DNA of 64,000 bases from Mesorhizobium sp. Root102 (GCF_001425625.1 NZ_LMCP01000011.1:40559-104558); one strand, 5' to 3'. Positions 44,779 to 53,707 are shown, counted from the first letter of the stretch. Numbers and translations: made by a program. The notes: a model not told the origin generated them from the letters alone.

Positions 44779-45978
44779 GTGAACGACACTGTAAAATCGG
44801 GAGGCCCTCTTAAGGGTCTTCGTATCCTCGATATGACATGGATGCTTGCAGGTCCGTACTGCACCATGCTGCTCGCTGATCTTGGTGCAGATGTCATAAA
44901 GGTCGAAAATCCGACTGGCGATCCGGTCCGCAAGATTGGTCCCCATCCTGACGATGATGCAATTAAGTCATATGGCGGCTATTTTCAAAGCGTGAATCGA
45001 AACAAGAGAAGCCTTGTTCTCAATCTGAAAACCCCTGAGGGGAAAGAGGATTTCTTTGAACTTATCAAGCAAAGCGATGCGATTGTCGAGAACTTCAGGG
45101 CAGGCGTGATGGATCGTCTTGGCCTCAGCTATGAGATCATCCAGGCTATCAATCCCGCCATCGTTTATGCGTCAGTGCGTGGATTTGGGGATCCGAGAAG
45201 CGGCGAAACGCCGCTCAACAACCGGCCGGCCATGGATTACGTAGTGCAAGCCATGGGTGGACTCATGAGCATCACCGGTCCTCAGGGCGGTCCGCCAATG
45301 AAGGCCGGCCCCGGCGTTGGTGATATTTTCCCCGGCGCCATGGCCGCATTTGGTGTTGTGAGTGCTCTCTTGTCAGCAAAGATGACGGGCAAAGGTCAAT
45401 ATGTCGACGTCGCCATGTACGATGCAATTGTTTCGCTGAACGAGAGAATTGTATACCAATACGGCTACACTGGGGTTACTCCGACATCGACGGGGAACAG
45501 CCATCCGCTTTGGTCTCTCTATAATACGCTGCCGACCAAGGACGGCTATATTTGCATTTCCGCGACCTTTGATCATGAATGGCAAACGCTTGCAAAGACC
45601 ATGGGCCAGCCGGAACTCGCATCTGACCCGAGGTTCGCGACGGCCGATGCACGGCTGGCCAACGACCAGGCGGCAATCGACGTCGTCACTGAATGGACCA
45701 AGACTCGGACTCGCGCCGAAATTGTCGCGGCTCTTTCTCATTTGATATCTGTGGGACCCGTCCAGATGGCGCATGACCTTTTCGAGGATCCACATCTGCG
45801 GACCCGCAACATGATCGTCGAACTCGAACATCCAGGATCATCAAAGAAGGTTTCGGTTGCCGGCACGCCGGTGAGGTTTCTGGGAACACCAATCGACGGT
45901 CACACGCGAGCGCCTCAACTGGGTGAGCATACAAATGAGGTCCGGGAGCAGCTTCTTTCCAGGAAGGAGAGAAGTTAG
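44779..45978 (+). CDS. CaiB/BaiF-family (class III) CoA-transferase
   Basis: 399 residues from a GTG start. LKGLRILDMTWMLAGPYCTMLLADLGADVIKVE is the family N-terminus; NRNKRSLVLNLKTPEG and IVENFRAGVMDRLG follow. The catalytic Asp that forms the acyl anhydride should be in GPGVGDIFPG near residue 181. These enzymes hand CoA from an acyl-CoA to an organic acid. Here it likely activates the compound brought in by the importer. The thiolase-like gene starts four bases after the stop. Confidence 0.94.
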   Translation: MNDTVKSGGPLKGLRILDMTWMLAGPYCTMLLADLGADVIKVENPTGDPVRKIGPHPDDDAIKSYGGYFQSVNRNKRSLVLNLKTPEGKEDFFELIKQSDAIVENFRAGVMDRLGLSYEIIQAINPAIVYASVRGFGDPRSGETPLNNRPAMDYVVQAMGGLMSITGPQGGPPMKAGPGVGDIFPGAMAAFGVVSALLSAKMTGKGQYVDVAMYDAIVSLNERIVYQYGYTGVTPTSTGNSHPLWSLYNTLPTKDGYICISATFDHEWQTLAKTMGQPELASDPRFATADARLANDQAAIDVVTEWTKTRTRAEIVAALSHLISVGPVQMAHDLFEDPHLRTRNMIVELEHPGSSKKVSVAGTPVRFLGTPIDGHTRAPQLGEHTNEVREQLLSRKERS

Positions 45979-45982
45979 TCGA

Positions 45983-47116
45983 ATGTCTGCCGAGAGCCGG
46001 AACAGACTGAGCGGCGTGGCTTCAATTGCTGGAGTTGCGACGTCAAACTTTAACGAACTCAAGGAATTGGGAAATAAGCGATCCCCAACGGAGCTCGCGA
46101 CACACGCCATCAAGATGGCGTTGGAGGATGCAGACACCGAGGCTGGTGAGATCGATGGCCTGATAGCGATGAGCGTTTCGGCTGAGTCAGTTGCATTGCG
46201 TATGGGGTTGAGTGATCTCAGGCTCACGATGGACTATCCCTATGGCGGCAGGTACATCGCGCCTGCGCTTGAACTATCCGCACAGTACCTTCATTCAAAC
46301 TCAGCAAACACCATTGTCGTCGTCCTGGCACTTTCCAAGTTGGCAACCTATTCGGATTCCGGAGCACCAGGAGGGCACTCCGCATTCGAAATGATGCATG
46401 CAATGGGTGGGCCAGCGTCTCACTCGGCAATGATGGTACGTCGATACAGTTACGAATACGGCGATTGCTCGACCGCGCTGTCGAGTGTCGCCATCTCTAA
46501 TCGAGCCAATGCCACTCTCAATCCCGTTGCGGTCTTTCGTAAGCCTTTGACAGAAAATGGATATTTCGCATCCAAACTGATCGCTGAACCGCTGCGCCTG
46601 TTTGATTATTGTATGGTGAATGACGGCGCAGTTGCTATTGTGATCCGGAGAACGTCCGACGTTTCCGGCAATCGCGGCGTGGTCGTTGGCGGTTTTGCTT
46701 CATCGACTTATCCTACGGTTCATTATAGCGCCGAGGATTTTTACTTCCAGCAATGCAGATCCGCAGCAACATCGATGTTTGCGATGGCCGGCGTGACAGC
46801 GAAGGACGTTGATATCGCGGAAGTCTACGACAACTATACGCCCTCAGTTCTCTTTGCGTTGGAGGGGTTCGGCTTTGTAGGGCGAGGCGAGGCGGCAGAT
46901 TTCGTTCGTGACGGCCAGATCCGGCGCGATGGCAGCCTTCCGCTAAACACAGGGGGCGGGCACACTTCCGAATCCTACATGCAGGGAATGAACCTTCTGG
47001 CGAACGCGGTAAGGCAGCTACGCAACGAAGCCGGAGCCCTGCAGGTAAGTCAGGCCAATGTCGCTGCTTTCATGTATGCCGCACCAACCGCTGGAGGCTG
47101 TGTCCTATGGCGCTAA
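45983..47116 (+). CDS. Thiolase-like protein lacking the nucleophilic cysteine
   Basis: 377 residues from the ATG behind a GGAAGGAGAGAAG site; in-frame codons upstream lie in the previous gene. It belongs to the SCP-x/lipid-transfer thiolase group (VASIAGVATSNF, LATHAIKMALEDA, GGGHTSESYMQGMN, AVRQLRNEAGA). The segment where active thiolases have a nucleophilic Cys reads YGGRYIAPALELSAQ, with no Cys. EVYDNYTPS keeps the conserved Tyr region. With the DUF35 protein that overlaps it by ten bases, it resembles the Ltp2/ChsH2-type retro-aldolases of steroid side-chain breakdown more than a true thiolase. Confidence 0.85.
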   Translation: MSAESRNRLSGVASIAGVATSNFNELKELGNKRSPTELATHAIKMALEDADTEAGEIDGLIAMSVSAESVALRMGLSDLRLTMDYPYGGRYIAPALELSAQYLHSNSANTIVVVLALSKLATYSDSGAPGGHSAFEMMHAMGGPASHSAMMVRRYSYEYGDCSTALSSVAISNRANATLNPVAVFRKPLTENGYFASKLIAEPLRLFDYCMVNDGAVAIVIRRTSDVSGNRGVVVGGFASSTYPTVHYSAEDFYFQQCRSAATSMFAMAGVTAKDVDIAEVYDNYTPSVLFALEGFGFVGRGEAADFVRDGQIRRDGSLPLNTGGGHTSESYMQGMNLLANAVRQLRNEAGALQVSQANVAAFMYAAPTAGGCVLWR

Positions 47117-47574
47117 ACGAGACAGACACCGCCGAACTCGACATTTCGAAACAGTTTCTGCCGCAAACCGAGAGTTGGGCAGAACCGTTATGGAGCGGGC
47201 TGCACCGCGGCGAACTGCACATACAAAAATGCGAGCCCTGCGGCAGTTTTGTTTATCCGCCAGTGGAGGAAACGTGCCCGCAATGCACTGCCGCGTACAG
47301 CTGGCACAGGGCAAGTGGGACGGGAAGGCTGTGGTCGTGGGTAACGTTTCATAGAAGCTATTATCCTGGATATCCCTTGGCGTCGCCCTATACGGTTCTG
47401 ATGGTCGAGATTGAGGAGGGCGTTCGAATGCTAGGCTCTCTAGATGCCGATACTTCAGTTGAAGAGCTTCAGTGCGACATGACAATGAAATTCAAGCCGG
47501 TCCGTTTGTCGGATGACGTGCATATTCCGGGTTTCGTTCTCTTGGGTAAAGAGCGATCCCGGTTGGAGACGTAG
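47107..47574 (+). CDS. DUF35 OB-fold protein with zinc ribbon
   Basis: 155 residues. An N-terminal zinc-ribbon has KCEPCGSF and TCPQC (two CxxC pairs near residues 40 and 57), followed by an OB-fold domain (GTGRLWSWVTFHRSYYPGYPLASPYTVLMVEIEEGVRMLG). DUF35 proteins are partners of thiolase-like proteins and often stabilise the acyl-CoA site. The overlap with the upstream gene supports a two-subunit enzyme. Confidence 0.93.
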   Translation: MALNETDTAELDISKQFLPQTESWAEPLWSGLHRGELHIQKCEPCGSFVYPPVEETCPQCTAAYSWHRASGTGRLWSWVTFHRSYYPGYPLASPYTVLMVEIEEGVRMLGSLDADTSVEELQCDMTMKFKPVRLSDDVHIPGFVLLGKERSRLET

Positions 47575-47673
47575 CGTCCTTCGGCTCGGGGACACGCCTT
47601 GGACGCAGGCGCAGCATTCGTGACCTCCGCCCGGTTTAGGGCACAAGCCGTGATCGACCAGGAGCCCTCCAGT

Positions 47674-49050
47674 ATGGATTTTCTGTCCAGTTTGCTCAAT
47701 GGTGTTGCTGAACGCGGCCGCGCGCTGATTGGCCTCGACGCCGTTCCAGGTAGCAGCGCCAGGTCAACCGAAGGCCTCTGCAGAGATCTCTTGTCCGGTC
47801 GAGGGCAAGCATCGGGAATAGCACTCGCGCAGGCTATTCTTGCCGACTGGGAACGCTTGGATGCCCCGGGCCGCCAAGCATTCTTCAAGATGCTTCAACA
47901 CCAATTTGGAGCTGATCAGGCGCATTGCGCCAGGGCTATCGATGCCTATCGGGAGCGCCCAGATCTGGCAAATACGGCTGCTCTCCATCGCGCGTCACAG
48001 CCCCGGATCCAGGAATTGTTGCAACGTCTCAACCTTGCTCCTGGCGGCACACTCTTGCTGGTGCGGATGCGCGAGGCACTTTTCGAGGCAATGAAAGGAG
48101 ATCGCGAACTCGAGGAGTTAGATAGCGCTTTCAAGTACCTTTTTGCCTCATGGTTTAATCGCGGTTTTCTAACAATGGAGCGCATAGACTGGCGTTCCCC
48201 TGCAAACGTTTTGGAGAAAATCATTCGATACGAAGCCGTTCATGAAATTGATGGATGGGAGGATTTGCGTCGGAGGCTCGAACCAGCCGATCGACGCTGT
48301 TTCGCGTTCTTCCATCCCCAATTGGTGGATGAACCGCTCATCTTTGTAGAGGTTGCGCTTACAGTGGATATACCAAGTCGCATCGACAGCCTGCTCAGCG
48401 CTGACCGGAGTGTATTGCCGCCATCGGCGGCCAAAACCGCTGTTTTTTACTCCATATCGAACTGTCAGGAAGGCTTGCGCGGCGTCTCTTTCGGTAACTT
48501 CCTGATCAAGGCTGTCGCGGAGAACCTGAAGCACGAGCTTCCCGGACTTGAAACGTTCGTGACGCTTTCTCCTCTTCCGGGTTTCGCGCGCTGGCTTCAG
48601 TCATTGGACACGGGGTCCGATTGTATCCAATTGTCTGCCGAAGATCAGGCGGATCTGCTCAGTCTGAACGTAGCACGATATCGCGGCAACCAAGGCGGCA
48701 AATCCCGGCGCAACGATTTACTGGCGCGCCTTGCCGCATATTATCTGGTTGGGGCACGATCCGACACCGGAACTATCATCGACCCTGTGGCGCGTTTCCA
48801 TTTGGGAAATGGCGCAAGGCTTGAAAGGATAAACGTAGACGCCAACAGGTCGGAACGAGGCTTGAGCGAGTCTTATGGCGTCATGGTGAATTACTTATAC
48901 GACCTTTACGGAATCGAAACTAATCATGAAGCTTTCGCTGAACGAAATGAGGTTATTGCATCGAGTCATGTGAACAAACTTGTTCGAACGATGAAATCCT
49001 CGAGACCGCGTCCATCGTCAACGCGGCGGGAGCGAGCTTCCGTATTGTAA
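47674..49050 (+). CDS. Malonyl-CoA decarboxylase
   Basis: 458 residues from the ATG before DFLSSLLNGVAERGRAL, nine bases after AGGAG; the frame is open from a TTG at 47599. Helical N-terminal domain, then a GNAT-like catalytic domain with FFHPQLVDEPLIFVEVALT, YSISNCQEGLRGVSFGNFLIK and DPVARFHLGNGARLERIN. The catalytic Ser and His of the family should lie in the last two motifs. It turns malonyl-CoA into acetyl-CoA and CO2. This suggests that the CoA-transferase/aldolase route yields malonyl-CoA, or that malonate itself is activated by the CoA-transferase. Confidence 0.92.
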   Translation: MDFLSSLLNGVAERGRALIGLDAVPGSSARSTEGLCRDLLSGRGQASGIALAQAILADWERLDAPGRQAFFKMLQHQFGADQAHCARAIDAYRERPDLANTAALHRASQPRIQELLQRLNLAPGGTLLLVRMREALFEAMKGDRELEELDSAFKYLFASWFNRGFLTMERIDWRSPANVLEKIIRYEAVHEIDGWEDLRRRLEPADRRCFAFFHPQLVDEPLIFVEVALTVDIPSRIDSLLSADRSVLPPSAAKTAVFYSISNCQEGLRGVSFGNFLIKAVAENLKHELPGLETFVTLSPLPGFARWLQSLDTGSDCIQLSAEDQADLLSLNVARYRGNQGGKSRRNDLLARLAAYYLVGARSDTGTIIDPVARFHLGNGARLERINVDANRSERGLSESYGVMVNYLYDLYGIETNHEAFAERNEVIASSHVNKLVRTMKSSRPRPSSTRRERASVL

Positions 49051-49241
49051 GAATGCCGTTCTTTTACGCGCGAGGCGTCCCAACGGCATGAAATTGCCAC
49101 TTGGGAACAGGGGTGCCCGACGTCTGTGCTTCGAAAGCGCTGTGCCAACGGCACCTTTTCGGCGTGAAAAAGGATGTTCGGAGCCCTTGAAGGCTTCGAC
49201 ATATGAGGATTTCAGCGCTTACGCTTAAGTCGAGCGACTTG
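49051..49241. other. Gap after the malonyl-CoA decarboxylase gene
   Basis: No gene or hairpin is recognised in this stretch before the IS66 remnant. A weak inverted character (GCCGTTCTTTTACGC..., CGGCACCTTTTCGGCGTG) is not convincing as a terminator. Confidence 0.35.
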
Positions 49242-49445
49242 GAGCCGGTGCGCCGGTTCGAGGTGTTCACAGGCTCTGGCCGGCGACGCGAGTGGCCTCT
49301 CGAGGAGAAGGCGCGGATCGTTGCGGAGAGCTGCAAGGCGGTGAAACGCTTTGTTCCGCACTCGCCGAAGGCGTGCGCGAGACGACGGACGCGGATCCTT
49401 TCAGAGGCGGTTTGCGTCTTCCGGGCGAAGCGGACGGACCGGACC
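49242..49445 (+). pseudogene. IS66-family accessory ORF (TnpA-type) remnant
   Basis: EPVRRFEVFTGSGRRREWPLEEKARIVAES is the start of the IS66 small helix-turn-helix protein. The match then shifts frame near 49335 (GGETLCSALAE) and drifts into PFRGGLRLPGEAD before ending. No TnpB, TnpC or IS ends were found. The element is dead. Confidence 0.7.
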
Positions 49446-49534
49446 AGGCGGAATTTCTCGTTGTAAATCTCCATTACAAGCAACCGTATCTCTGTCCGTT
49501 CGAGAATTCCAGCATTCCAAAACGCACGCGACGA

Positions 49535-49690
49535 TCCGCGAGCGCTTCTTTTGAAGCGGTAACCGTTCCTGATGACCCAGCGCGAGATCGAACCGGGAGC
49601 GATCTGGGCACCTGCAACAGCAGCCAGTTCGACGGCAAGATCCGGCATGATGGTCGAATCTTCTCCTGGCCACCCGACCATTCTTTCGGC
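49535..49690 (-). pseudogene. IS630-type transposase helix-turn-helix remnant
   Basis: On the minus strand, DSTIMPDLAVELAAVAGAQIAPGSISRWVIRNGYRFKRS has the second helix-turn-helix of IS630-family transposases, which is followed by the catalytic core in intact copies. The DDE part is missing. Together with the IS66 scrap it marks an old integration hot spot just upstream of the sugar-binding-protein gene. Confidence 0.6.
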
Positions 49691-49692
49691 GA

Positions 49693-49738
49693 TGTAATCG
49701 TTGACATCGATCACAAAGTTGTGTTGTATACGTTAACA
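49693..49738 (+). promoter_or_regulatory. Promoter with paired LacI-type operators upstream of the sugar-binding protein
   Basis: TGTAATCGTTGACA (49693-49706) and TGTATACGTTAACA (49725-49738) match the TGTAAACG-centred consensus of LacI-family operators and start 32 bp apart. The first contains TTGACA as a likely -35, and the second covers the -10 area (TGTATA). The same pair, at the same spacing, precedes the gene at 57326. Confidence 0.7.
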
Positions 49739-49877
49739 TCCTTTCGCGAGCCTCCTAAACGCTGGCGCCGCGAGACGGGCACTTTTGTTCGTCGGCATGC
49801 AAATGTCCTCCAACAGGTGGACGGTCCGGACTAAACCTCGGGTGCTACCGGACGCCCGTGAAGAAGGGGAGAAACAA

Positions 49878-50825
49878 ATGAAACAAATGAAGCAAATGAT
49901 CATTGGAGCCGCGGCGATGGTAGTCGGGGCGTCGCCTGCACTGGCTGGCGATATCGGTGTGGCCATTTCTCACACCGACTCTTTTCTGGCCGTCATGGTC
50001 GAGGGAATGAAAAGCGAAGCAGCCAAGACCAATCAGCCACTTCAGATCGAATTCGCGGAAGCTGACGTTAATAAGCAGCTGTCCCAGGTGCAGAATTTCA
50101 TCGCTGCAAAGGTCGATGCGATAGTTGTCAACGTCGTGGAGAGCTCTTCTTCACCGGCGATTACAAAAATGGCGGCAGATGCCGGGATCCCGTTGGTCTA
50201 CGTAAACAATACGCCCGACGATCTCGAAGCCCTCGGTCCCAAAGCGGCATTTATTGGGTCTGCCGAAATTGAGGCCGGAACGATTGAAACGAAAGAGATT
50301 TGTCGCATCCTGAAAGATGAGGGAAAGACTAAAGACGCAGGAATTCTCATTATCCAGGGAATTTTGGCTCAGCACGCCGCAGTGATGCGCAGCAAAGCCA
50401 TTCACGATGTTATTGCTACGCCAGATTGCAACTTCATGAAGGTCATCGATGAGCAGACTGCGAATTGGGACCCGGTCAAGGCGCAGGACCTGATGAGCAA
50501 TTGGATTACAGCTGGATACAAACCAGCGGCAGTTCTCGCCAACAATGACGAAATGGCTTTGGGCGCAATCAATTCCATGAAGGCCGCCGGATGGGACATG
50601 AAAGACGTTGTTGTGGGCGGGATCGACGCTACACAGGAAGCCATGCACTACATGCAGAGTGGCGATCTTGACGTCACCGTTTTCCAGGATGCTATTGGGC
50701 AAGGAGCCGGCTCGGTGGATGCGGCTATCAAGCTTGCCAAAGGTGAAAAAGTTTCGTCTCCCGTATGGATACCTTTTGAACTGGTGAATCCCACCAACGT
50801 TGAGAAGTATCTGAGCAAGAACTAG
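49878..50825 (+). CDS. Ribose-type ABC importer binding protein
   Basis: 315 residues. The start is the first of three close in-frame ATGs (ATGAAACAAATGAAGCAAATG), six bases after GGGGAG. Sec signal peptide (MIIGAAAMVVGASPALAG), then a Peripla_BP_4 domain like RbsB: IGVAISHTDSFLAVMVEGM, QVQNFIAAKVDAIVVNVVESSSS, AAGIPLVYVNN-like segment and VLANNDEMALGAINSMKAAG. It binds a sugar or polyol. The matching ATPase and permease are 10 kb downstream. Confidence 0.93.
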   Translation: MKQMKQMIIGAAAMVVGASPALAGDIGVAISHTDSFLAVMVEGMKSEAAKTNQPLQIEFAEADVNKQLSQVQNFIAAKVDAIVVNVVESSSSPAITKMAADAGIPLVYVNNTPDDLEALGPKAAFIGSAEIEAGTIETKEICRILKDEGKTKDAGILIIQGILAQHAAVMRSKAIHDVIATPDCNFMKVIDEQTANWDPVKAQDLMSNWITAGYKPAAVLANNDEMALGAINSMKAAGWDMKDVVVGGIDATQEAMHYMQSGDLDVTVFQDAIGQGAGSVDAAIKLAKGEKVSSPVWIPFELVNPTNVEKYLSKN

Positions 50826-50835
50826 GTGGAGGAAT

Positions 50836-50876
50836 GCGGCAGTTGTTCATTGCGCCTAACAGCACAAAACTGCCGC
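50836..50876 (+). other. Stem-loop after the binding-protein gene
   Basis: GCGGCAGT (50836-50843) and ACTGCCGC (50869-50876) are perfect 8-bp inverted copies with a 25-base loop, ten bases after the stop. No U-run follows. Such hairpins often protect abundant binding-protein mRNA. The remaining bases up to 51099 hold nothing recognisable. Confidence 0.45.
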
Positions 50877-51099
50877 TCGGAACCACCTGGGAGATGGTTA
50901 ATGCGTGTTGCGTGTGGTTCCATCGGAACCGCACGCGGCATCCCTTCGGCCCTTCGCGGATCATTTCCGTCTAGAGTTATGCGTTGAGCTTCGGTGGCGT
51001 ACGAGGTGCCGAGGCAGTTGATCAGCGACGCGCACTGAGATGTCCCCCCGGCTTCATGGCAATCCCGCGCTCTTTACCTTGGCTATTGCCTTGGTGGCG

Positions 51100-51648
51100 C
51101 TAGATACCCGACTGCCACACTGTCCTTTCGGCGACATACAGCATGTGCATCGAGCTCGGATCGATCGGCAACAGGTCAGGATGAGCGAATTCGCCGCCCT
51201 CGACTTTCTTCATCCCCAACCGCTGCATGACGGTTTCGGACCGCTTGTTCGCCAATGCGGTGAATGCGTACACGCGCGGCGCATCCAGGCTGCCGAATGC
51301 ATAGTCGAGGGCTGCGCGAGCGGCTTCGGTCGCATAACCCTTGCCCCAATGGTCGCGAGCAAGCCGCCAGCCCACCTCCAGGGCCGGGCCGAAAGGAAAA
51401 TCGGTCCCGAGGCGATGCAGGCCGACCGCGCCGAGCAACGCCCCGTCGCCGATACGCTCGGCAGCCCAGAAAATCGGCTCGCCGACTTCGGAAAGCCGCA
51501 TCAGTTGTTCAACGACGTCGCTGGTCTCAGAGGCGGTCTTCGTGCCGCCGAGGAACTGCATCACCTCCGGATCGGCGTGGATAACGCCCAACAGGGGCTT
51601 ATCCGCCTCTCGCCAGGGCCTGAGCTTCAGCCGGTCCGTCGCGATCAT
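51100..51648 (-). CDS. GNAT-family N-acetyltransferase (RimJ/RimL-like)
   Basis: 182 residues from the ATG before IATDRLKLRPWREADK; the longer frame upstream is not family-like. Acetyltransf_3 features are TDRLKLRPW, FWAAERIGDGALLGAVGLH, the acetyl-CoA loop RDHWGKGYATEAARAALDYAFG and TALANKRSETVMQRLGM. It acetylates an amino group of unknown identity, possibly a protein N-terminus or small molecule. It points against the sugar genes around it and looks like an unrelated passenger. Confidence 0.92.
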   Translation of the reverse strand: MIATDRLKLRPWREADKPLLGVIHADPEVMQFLGGTKTASETSDVVEQLMRLSEVGEPIFWAAERIGDGALLGAVGLHRLGTDFPFGPALEVGWRLARDHWGKGYATEAARAALDYAFGSLDAPRVYAFTALANKRSETVMQRLGMKKVEGGEFAHPDLLPIDPSSMHMLYVAERTVWQSGI

Positions 51649-52484
51649 ACACTCTCTCCAAGCGAATCGGCTCACCCTCGCTACCATAATAGCGTTCTGG
51701 CTTTGATTGAGTCTCGACCCTAAGGGTGCCAGCCTGCAGCACGTCATCCTCTCGGTGACCATGGCCGACGCCCATCGGGTTTGCCCGGCTCATGATTAGC
51801 AACCCTGCTCCCCGCCGAGCGAGGTGCTCCATTTCGATGCCTCCATCACGTCGGGCTCGCGGAGGATCCTGATCCTTTGGCGCTGTGTCTTCTGCTCAAA
51901 CCCTATGGGTCGCCAGCTCAGATCTGTGCTGTTGGTTAGGGGGCTAAAAATATATTGATTGCTAGATAGATAATGACAATAATAATAAAGCCAAAGATGG
52001 CTAGGTTGCTAGCTGGCTGACGAAGACGAGAGAACAAGTTGTAGAGGTTACGGCTGTTCATGGCTGCTGACCGGAAATGAAGTTGCAGTATATCGAATGC
52101 TGCCCACTATCGGACTAAGTGTAACGACTATCCAAGCGACAAAAAGCAGCTTGATCCCCGCACGTAAATCACATTCCCTGCTCTCCTGGATGAATGACTC
52201 GTTTTGGGTTCCGGTGTTGTCGCCAAGCCATGGAACCCGAGGGATCGCGTTGGGAAGCTCTCGCGTCAAGTAACTAACAGCCGAACGCCCCGGGGGTCAT
52301 AGAGATGTTTGGCCAACCCCCTGCCGAACCATGCCGAGACCAGCGTGATGCATGTGGGCAGCATGGACAACTGTGCTGTCATCGGTTCGCTCTAATCGCC
52401 GCGGGATGAAAGTTCAATGGCAGGTCAATACGTAGGGAGTAAGATGCGTGCCAGCGCGCCGGCTGTTTCCGCAGCCGTAAGCGA
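51649..52484. other. Region without a firm gene; candidate small ORFs only
   Basis: On the minus strand a 65-codon frame from 51793 (MSRANPMGVGHGHRED) runs into the GNAT start and may be a small hypothetical gene or chance. From 51936 to 52061 a small membrane ORF is described separately. A 73-codon frame with one hydrophobic segment (IKLLFVAWIVVTLSPIVG) ends at 52048, has only a TTG start, and overlaps it. Around 51940-52000 the sequence is strikingly AT-rich. Nothing else was recognised. Confidence 0.4.
51936..52061 (-). CDS. Candidate 41-residue small membrane protein
   Basis: An ATG-to-TAA frame on the minus strand encodes a polar, basic N-terminus (MNSRNLYNLFSRLRQ) followed by one long hydrophobic helix (IFGFIIIVIIYLAINIFLA). 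This is the layout of a single-pass small membrane protein. No strong ribosome-binding site precedes it; it overlaps the end of another hydrophobic frame and could be coupled to it. The AT-rich base use differs from neighbours. I do not recognise a family. Confidence 0.35.
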   Translation of the reverse strand: MNSRNLYNLFSRLRQPASNLAIFGFIIIVIIYLAINIFLAP

Positions 52485-53480
52485 TTATCCCGATGTTCGA
52501 ACCTTCAATCTGAAGGGCAAAATGAAACTCGCACCCCTGTTTTCCAAAGAGGGAGAGCCAACAAGATTGGCGATGGCCGGACCAAAATCGGTAGCTGAGA
52601 CCTGTACCGTGGACAGCCAGGGAGCCAACCAATCGTTCATCCTGTTATCGTCAAATCCAAATATGATCAGGTCTTCAGGTACATCCAGTCCACGCTCCAT
52701 CGCGGCTCGATGTAGGCCGTAGGCAATCATATCGTTTCCACAAAAGACCGCGTAACGTCGCTGGCGACCTGCAAGCAGTTTCTTGCCGCACTGATAGCCT
52801 CCTTCCATGGTGAACTGGCTTTCAAATTTGAACAGCGGCTTCTTCTTCCCGAGGCCGGCAAGAAAACCTTCAAGCCGCTCGCTGCTGCCGGAATAGTAGT
52901 GGGGTCCGGAAATCGCCACGCAATTTTCGTACCCTTGCTCGATAAAGTAACGACCAACTGCCAAGCCGGCAGCGTAGTTGTCGATACCAACATAAGGAGC
53001 AACGATTCCAGGCGGGGGGCGGCGATTGACGAATATTATGTTGTCGTGCCGTGCAGCCATTGAGCGAAGTTGGGGTGTATCTATGGCGCCCTGTAGGATG
53101 ATTGCCCTTGCGCGAAGCCCGTACGCATCCATCAGAAGCCGGTCCTGCTGATCGGGATCTTCAGCAGAATTGGCGAGCACCATGGACAGTTCGAAACGTT
53201 TCAGGGCCTGTTCAGCTGACGCGGCTACGTCGATCGTAAACGTGTTCGTAGCGTCTGGGACCATCATCATGACAACGCGACTTCGCGCAAGCCGGAGTGA
53301 ACGTCCGACTTCGGATGGCGTGTAGCCAAGAGCTTCTGCGGCCTTGCGCACGCTCTCGAGCGTTTTCGGAGCCAAGGCGTCCGCCTTGCCTCCAAAATAA
53401 CGAGAAACCGTAGCTGTAGAAACACCCGAAAGTCGCGCAACGTCGTGAACTGTTGGTGGCTTCGACACAAGGCTCGACAT
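52485..53480 (-). CDS. LacI-family regulator (first paralogue)
   Basis: 331 residues. The LacI headpiece is TVHDVARLSGVSTATVSRYFGGK (residues 9-32) with the hinge ALGYTPSEVGRSLR. The core is a periplasmic-binding fold (VVMMMVPDATNTFT, VGIDNYAAGLAVGRYF, FCGNDMIAYGLHRAA, IFGFDDNR). It is closely similar over its length to the regulator at 59.5 kb. It likely binds the TGTAAACG-type operators near 49.7, 53.7 and 57.2 kb and responds to the imported sugar or a derivative. Confidence 0.94.
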   Translation of the reverse strand: MSSLVSKPPTVHDVARLSGVSTATVSRYFGGKADALAPKTLESVRKAAEALGYTPSEVGRSLRLARSRVVMMMVPDATNTFTIDVAASAEQALKRFELSMVLANSAEDPDQQDRLLMDAYGLRARAIILQGAIDTPQLRSMAARHDNIIFVNRRPPPGIVAPYVGIDNYAAGLAVGRYFIEQGYENCVAISGPHYYSGSSERLEGFLAGLGKKKPLFKFESQFTMEGGYQCGKKLLAGRQRRYAVFCGNDMIAYGLHRAAMERGLDVPEDLIIFGFDDNRMNDWLAPWLSTVQVSATDFGPAIANLVGSPSLENRGASFILPFRLKVRTSG

Positions 53481-53671
53481 GAGGATTATTTCCGCGAAAT
53501 GAGCTTAGTTGAATTTCCTAAACGCCGCCAAGCGACTCGCGACATTGAAGCATTTGAGAGGTGATTGCGTTGGTGAATCATTTGGGCACTAACGCGGGAG
53601 TTGCGAGATCATATTTGAATGCCGACCAGGTGTCGACGCACTTGGTCCCTTTTTGCCCCAATCATTCGATA

Positions 53672-53707
53672 TGCAAACGTTGACATGGCGGATGTAAACG
53701 TTATCAT
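53672..53707 (+). promoter_or_regulatory. Promoter with two LacI-type operators upstream of the inositol-dehydrogenase-like gene
   Basis: TGCAAACGTTGACA (53672-53685) and TGTAAACGTTATCA (53693-53706) start 21 bp apart. TTGACA (53680-53685) and TATCAT (53702-53707) form a good -35/-10 with a 16-base spacer, so each hexamer lies in one operator. The gene begins 42 bases downstream. Confidence 0.7.

Noticed and set aside
49878..49898. ATGAAACAAATGAAGCAAATG considered as a functional repeat
   Set aside because: It is three lysine-rich codon triplets at a signal-peptide start, normal for exported proteins.
51599..51793. 65-codon minus-strand frame overlapping the GNAT start
   Set aside because: The composition is protein-like but no family is recognised and it overlaps a sound gene. 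It is mentioned only in the entry for the surrounding region.
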